From Chrysemys picta bellii (lineage: Eukaryota; Chordata; Testudines; Emydidae): a stretch of 64,000 bases of DNA. Below, one piece after another: positions 58,865-64,000 of this stretch. The DNA is taken from contig NC_088791.1 in assembly GCF_011386835.1 (NCBI RefSeq), forward strand, positions 24,588,998 to 24,652,997. The letters run 5' to 3'. The translations under genes were made by a program, and so were the position numbers. Within the stretch, counting starts at the first letter, position 1. Every line of letters starts with the position of its first letter. The notes beneath the pieces are model-generated. The model did no database searches, was not told the origin of the DNA, and saw only the letters and a list, made by a program, of their open reading frames with translations.

Positions 58865-59803
58865 TTGGCACGGGTAGTGATCAATGGCTCCATGTCTAGT
58901 TGGCAGCTGGTATCAAGCAGAGTGCCCCAAGGGTCGGTCCTGGGGCCTGTTTTGTTCAATATCTTCATTAATGATCTGGAGAATGGCATGGACTGCACCC
59001 TCAGCAAGTTTGCAGATAACACTAAACTGGGAGGAGTGGTAGATACGCTGGAGGGTAGGGATAGGATACAGAGGGACTTAGACAAATTAGAGGATTGGTC
59101 CAAAAGAAATGTGATGAGGTTCAACAAGGACAAGTGCAGAGTCCTGCACTTAGGACAGAAGAATCCCATGCACTGCTACAGACTAGGGACCAAATGGCTA
59201 GGCAGCAGTTCTGCAGAATAGGACCTAGGGGTTACAGTGGACGAGAAGCTGGATATGAGTCAACAGCGTGCCCTTGTTGCCAAGAAGGCTAATGGCATTT
59301 TGGGCTGTATAAGTAGGGGCATTGCCAGGAGATCAAGGGACGTGATCATTCCCCTATATTCGACATTGGTGAGGCCTCATCTGGAGTACTGTGTCCAGTT
59401 TTGGGCCCCACACTACAAGAAGGATGTGGAAAAATTGGAAAGAGTCCAGTGGAGGGCAACAAAAATGATTAGGGGGCTGGAGCACATGACTTATGAGGAG
59501 GAACTGGGATTGTTTAGTCTGCAGAAGAGAAGAATGAGGGGGGATTTGATAGCTGCTTTCAACTACCTGAAAGGGGGTTCCAAAGAGGATGGATCTAGAC
59601 TGTTCTCAGTGGTAGCAGATGACAGAACAAGGAGTAAAGGTCTCAAGTTGCAGTGGGGGAGGTTTAGGCTGGATATTAGGAAAAACATTTTCACTAGGAG
59701 GGTGGTGAAGCACTGGAATGGGCTACCTAGGGAAGTGGGGGAATCTCCTTCCTTAGAGGTTTTTAAGGTCAGGCTTGACAAAGCCCTGGCTGGGATGATT
59801 TAG
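58865..59803 (+). pseudogene. CR1 ORF2 C-terminal part, one stop, catalytic Asp to Asn
   Basis: About 310 codons of CR1 ORF2 from just before RT motif B to the natural C-terminus. One frame throughout with a single TAG. The YADD-equivalent reads FADN, which would abolish polymerase activity; this may be one G-to-A change. Part of the LINE at 58865-59882. Confidence 0.9.
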
Positions 59804-59882
59804 TTGGGGATTGCTCCTGCTTTGAGCAGGGGGTTGGACTAGATGACCTCCTGAGGTCCCTTCCATCCCTCATATTCTATGA
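58865..59882 (+). mobile_element. CR1 LINE, 1.0 kb, young, 5'-truncated
   Basis: Plus strand. The RT begins at [20 protein letters not shown], then [16 protein letters not shown], motif C as [12 protein letters not shown] with the second Asp replaced by Asn, [20 protein letters not shown], the thumb, and the C-terminal [20 protein letters not shown] and [18 protein letters not shown]. One in-frame TAG (near 59219-59221, after SSSAE) is the only stop before the natural end at 59803. The 3' end carries the CCTGCTTTGAGCAGGGGG hairpin and ends CATATTCTATGATTTGG. The octamer tail is nearly single-copy. Little diverged, so a recent copy. Confidence 0.95.
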
Positions 59883-60314
59883 TTTGGCACTAGTTTAACT
59901 AATGTCTATGCAGAAAACTTGCCTTGAGTTTTAAAGAACTGAAGATGTTTCCTTTTTGTAACACGATGTAGGCACACACTTGTATATGTCCTAAGCAGCC
60001 CAGGATGAATAGATGTATTGATCTAAAAATACAATTATAAAAATAGATTATTCCAGTAATCACTCCTTTGCCCAATAATAACAATGTGTAATAACCCAGC
60101 AGCTGACAACATATTTAAGATGTTTTTAATCCTCTACCAAAGTTCTTCCAGTCCTTCATAGCTAAGGAAAACAAATGGGCCTTGTGGAGTGTACTGAAGG
60201 TTAAAAGACTAGAACTGTTTAAGACAAGTCTTTTAAGACTAGATGTAGTAGGGGACATTCACAAAGGCCAGTGTTCTTTTTAAACACACACACACACATA
60301 CACACACACACACA

Positions 60315-60348
<34 letters not shown>

Positions 60349-61038
60349 AGGTGGCTGAAATTGAGTAATTTATTCTCCTTACTGACCCTAGAGATACTGA
60401 TTCTTAGTATTAAAATACACCAATTCTTCATTTTCTTCTAATGGGTAAGACTAGAATTTTCCCTTTAGCAGGGTATTTACATTCTAGCAACATTAATATA
60501 TTCTATACACACAAATGCTGGTAGTATTTACAAAACAGAGTATTTTCAACTTATGAAATTATACATTCTAATAAGAGCTAGGTCTTTGTTCTTTGATTAG
60601 CTATTAGACACAATTAAAAAACAGGAAAAATATTTTACAAAAATCTCTTAATATTTTGTCCTTTTTAAAAAAATTGAAATTAAAAAAAATTGTCCACAGC
60701 TCTATTAGGTATAATTATCAATGAAGCAGTTTGAAGGAGAAGAGAAAACAAAGTAACTCGTTGTAGAAGTCTTGTCTGCTTTTCAGTCCCTTCAGTGATG
60801 TGTTCTTGCTGTGGCCTTGACTCCAGGAAGTCTTTAAGATTATTTTCCATGTGAAATATAGAATACATTGTGATTGGCATAATGAGATATTATAGAATGT
60901 GGATGTACCAAAATTGTGAATTTTTTTTGACTTTTTTAGGTAATATTACATTTTAGTATTTCCAAATAAATTATTACTCGTGCTTTAAGACTTTCATCCT
61001 AAAGTGCTTCACAAACGATTGTACCATTTGTTCTTTAT
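59883..61038. other. Unassigned AT-rich DNA
   Basis: No gene or repeat recognised apart from the compound microsatellite at 60284-60346. Confidence 0.4.
60284..60346. repeat. (CA)n(CT)n compound microsatellite
   Basis: Interrupted CA repeats of about 33 bp followed by about 15 CT units. Confidence 0.96.
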
Positions 61039-61110
61039 GAGCTTAATCTAGTGCCCACTGAAGTGAATGGAAAGGCATCTATTGACTTCAGCGGACGTTG
61101 GATGGGGCCC
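61039..61110. repeat. Short hairpin MITE, CAATG-core type
   Basis: GAGCTTAATCTAGTGCCCAC at the left and GTTGGATGGGGCCC at the right frame the paired words CCACTGAAGTGAATGG and CTATTGACTTCAGCGG. 72 bp. Compare the elements at 33973 and 36864. Confidence 0.6.
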
Positions 61111-63003
61111 TAATAGCTCACCTAGGACTCCAACTGGTATCAATGAGACTATATGGCACATAGGGAATGAAGGTTTGGGTATTTTATTAACATGAATCAC
61201 ATAACCCACCAGCTCTGTTGTAAAATGGCCGCCTCATTTTACAACAGTTTAGGCCAGGAAGTGCTCAAGAATACCTGTCATAGGAAAAGAAACAATTGCA
61301 TATAATTTGTTTTTTTCTGACCATGGAACACATACATGAAATCTAATGGTATAGCTTAGTAACCGCTAAGTGCCTGATTTTGTTTCATTCTATAGCATTT
61401 AGACTGTTTGTTAGTGGGGTTTGGAATGATTAAACTAAGCTATACTCTAGGAATATTGGTGTCAGACCACTGCTCATTAATGGAGTTTGAAATGATTAAC
61501 CCTGAAAAATACTTCAGGGATTTCGGTGTCAGCTCACTGCTACCCACATTATTTATTTAAAAAATATGCCAGAGAAATTTTTGCTAGTGGAAACAAATGA
61601 ACCAGTGACTCAGAAAGATGAAAAAAAAAAAAGATTTTGCCTATTGTGACCCTTGGCAAAAGGGGGTTTTATGGCATTGTGGTTTATGCTGTTACTGTGA
61701 GAAATATCATAAACAAGTGGGGCTTCTTGCCTTGTAGTACATCTAAATTCACTTTCATTGAAAATGATGTTCAATGTTCCCTTCAGTTGGGAATTCAGCA
61801 GAACAAAATGAATGTGGTGTTTTTCTGCTTTACGTATTTACTAATTTGATGAGATAGGTATAGTTTCCCATACAGTTCTGTTCCTTACAGTAATATTGTC
61901 CCTGAATAATTTGTCAAACAAACAAACAAAAGAGCTAATTAAATATTGTTGAAATTTTCTAAGGCAAAATGTATACAAGGTCACATCAAGGGCTTAACTG
62001 AAGTTTATTAAAGACTAGCAGTCTGTTTCTGTGGGAGGGATCCCTCCAGCTATCTTAGTGTATAACAGCTTGGCATACTGATTTCAATAGCAAGCTGCTG
62101 TACAATGCAAAATTACAGAACAAATTCACTCTCCGTGCCTGGCTAACCAAAGAGTATTATATATTGGAAGCTTTTTTGTTTTAATAGTTTAATTTGTCTT
62201 CTTATTATATCTTGAACAAATAAAAATGTATTTTAAGGTCCTAGTTTCTATAAAATACTTTTCGTGGAAAAATGAATCTAATATTTCATTGTGCACCCAG
62301 TGCTGTGACTTACCACACATTTAGACTGGCCTGCTCCTCTGTGTTTGTGAAGCACCTAGCACACATGTAATACAACAAATATATCATAATAATAATAATG
62401 GAGATTTGGCATAGGGAAGGTGAATGCCTTTTTTGGCCACACATTGCACTGAACAGTATTCACATAATAAACTTCTAGAGTACACTTAGAAAGCTATAGC
62501 ATTGACAAGGCAGCTGCACAAAAAAAACTGTGAAGTTTGTGGGTAGGTAGTGGAGTGTGCAAGGACTCCAGGATTTATCTCCATTCTTATGCATCACATA
62601 TAGAGTACAGATGTGATACTATCCCTGAAAGGCTGCCAGAGATGGTAAGACATGGGTTATTTACCATGCAAGGATGAAGTGTTCTTGAAAAATATGTCTA
62701 CTGTATTGAGCATAGAACAACTTGTAGTATTTATTCTTCTTCTGCAACAGTGGTTCCGCTTTTTCAAACTAACATTAATTTTCCTGACTTGACATTTATA
62801 TAAATCTGCAGTCTGACTCTTTTCGTATAGTGTATAAGTGAGCAGTGGCACCAGTAGTAGAGGATGTTATGATGGCAGCTTTTCAGGCATTGGGAATGGC
62901 AATGTCAAGCACAGACTATGTTAAGACAGCTGTTCTAGAATTTTAAAATGTTGGTGTGAAGAAAATTGCTCATATAAGCATATCTGAGATCAGCACTTGG
63001 GCA
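61111..63003. other. Mostly unassigned; ancient repeat tail near 62345
   Basis: GTGTTTGTGAAGCACCTAGC followed by an AATAATAAT run (62345-62400) resembles the old amniote tail also seen at 45865. Otherwise no gene or repeat seen. Confidence 0.4.
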
Positions 63004-63570
63004 CATAGAATCATGGAATATTAGGGTTGGGAGGGAGGTCATCTAGTCCAACTCCTGCTCAAAAGCAGGACCAATCCCCAACTAAATCATCCCAGCCAGG
63101 GCTTCGTCAAGCCTGACCTCAAAAATCTCTAAGGAAGGAGATTCCACCACTTCCCTAGGTAACCCATTCCAGTGCTTCACCACCCTCCCAGTGAAAAAGG
63201 TTTTCCTAATATCCAACCTAAACCTCCCCTACTGCAACTTGAGACCTTTACTCCTTGTTCTGTCATCTGCTACCACTGAGAACAGTCTAGATCCATCCTC
63301 TTTGGAACCCCCTTTCAGGTAGTTGAAAGCAGCTATCAAATCCCCCCCTCATTCTTCTCTTCTGCAGACTAAACAATCCCAGTTCCTCCTCATAAGTGTG
63401 CTCCAGCCCCCTAATCACTTTTGTTGCCCTCCGCTGGACTCTTTCCAATTTTTCCACATCCTTCTTGTAGTGTGGGGCCCAAAACTGGACACAGTACTCC
63501 AGATGAGGCCTCACCAATGTTGAATAGAGGGGAATGATCACGTCCCTTGATCTGCTGGTAATGCCCCTAC
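63004..63570 (-). mobile_element. CR1 LINE 3' end, 0.57 kb, young
   Basis: The plus strand starts ATAGAATCATGGAATATTAG and holds AAAGCAGGACCAATCCCCAA, the reverse complement of the CR1 3' hairpin and tail. The minus strand encodes [20 protein letters not shown] and [20 protein letters not shown], then [14 protein letters not shown], where an extra G in a G tract shifts the frame. By eye it is well above 90 percent identical to 59339-59880 in opposite orientation. The 5' end is truncated near 63570. Confidence 0.93.
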
Positions 63571-64000
63571 ATGAGTGGCCTAAGGGAGAACATACAGGAT
63601 TTTGGTGTTCTGCTAAGACCCCTTCGTTTGCAATTTGGACTATGGCTCTTTAGCTTTTCTAATGTAAGTAGTGTTCAGTTGGTTTGACTCCTTAGTCTAT
63701 TACGCTTTATCCATTCAGCCATCTGGATAGGTATAAGAGAGAACTACAGCCATTGGTGGCAGACATAGGAGTGGTATTTCATGGAATTAATGTTATTTAC
63801 TGGTTTGCAGGTGCAAGTATAAGTTATCTTTAAAATACTTTACTTGCCATTATACTAGCTTATTTCCTTTTTTATTTATATTAAGTTTTCTTCAGCATCT
63901 ACTATCATGGTGTCTGGGTGCCCTACAAACAATTAAAAAACAACAGACAAAATTGCAAAGGCCACTCATGTAATGGGCTCACTGCAGTCTCACTTCCTAG
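63571..64000. other. Unassigned AT-rich DNA
   Basis: No gene or repeat recognised. Confidence 0.4.

Overview
This window looks like non-coding DNA from a vertebrate, most likely a cryptodiran turtle. The reasons are: (1) a tRNA-derived SINE of the tortoise PolIII/SINE (Cry) type, present at least three times; (2) many 5'-truncated CR1 LINEs ending in the octamer-like ATTCTATGA tail or in the GAGATAGGTATAT tail; (3) a Penelope-like element (PLE) and several short derivatives of its 3' end; (4) old MIR-type SINEs and dense short hAT-like and Tigger-like DNA transposons. CpG is scarce outside a few GC-rich repeats. I found no convincing host exon, tRNA, rRNA or CRISPR. The long open frames I can identify belong to decayed retroelements; the window is therefore intergenic or deep intronic.

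Layout. 1-6.47 kb: mostly unassigned DNA with one Tigger-like MITE candidate. 6.48-8.92 kb: a CR1 whose endonuclease-to-RT part is inverted in front of its own 3' part (a twin-priming geometry). 9-16.5 kb: hAT-like pieces, MIRs, and two inverted Tigger-like MITEs, one carrying a nested Cry SINE. 16.5-21.3 kb: mostly unassigned. 21.3-23.9 kb: a long CR1 on the minus strand. 24-30 kb: CR1 tail, an LTR-like or unclassified GC-rich repeat, an RTE-like LINE on the minus strand, and hAT MITEs. 30.4-35.5 kb: a hAT MITE, the 2.5-kb PLE with RT and GIY-YIG domains, a GC-rich solo-LTR-like insertion inside an older CR1 tail, and a 343-bp truncated PLE with a 12-bp target duplication. 38-45 kb: a hAT MITE and two CR1 tails. 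45.6 kb: a perfect 89-bp-arm palindrome of PLE-end sequence between 13-bp target duplications. 47.3-48.9 kb: an RTE-like LINE interrupted by a hAT MITE. 52.8 kb: an 83-bp PLE-end insertion with a 15-bp target duplication. 53.9-59.9 kb: Cry SINEs, a 547-bp GC-rich hAT element with perfect 8-bp target duplication, and two CR1s. 63.0-63.6 kb: a CR1 tail nearly identical to the one at 59.3 kb but inverted.

The most interesting material is the PLE family. Its 3' region carries a hammerhead-ribozyme-like motif in every copy long enough to contain it, and its very end carries a short hairpin. Independent insertions of 343, 221 and 83 bp, each with its own target duplication, suggest that a very short 3' tail is enough to be mobilised. 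The function of the ribozyme-like motif is inferred, not shown.
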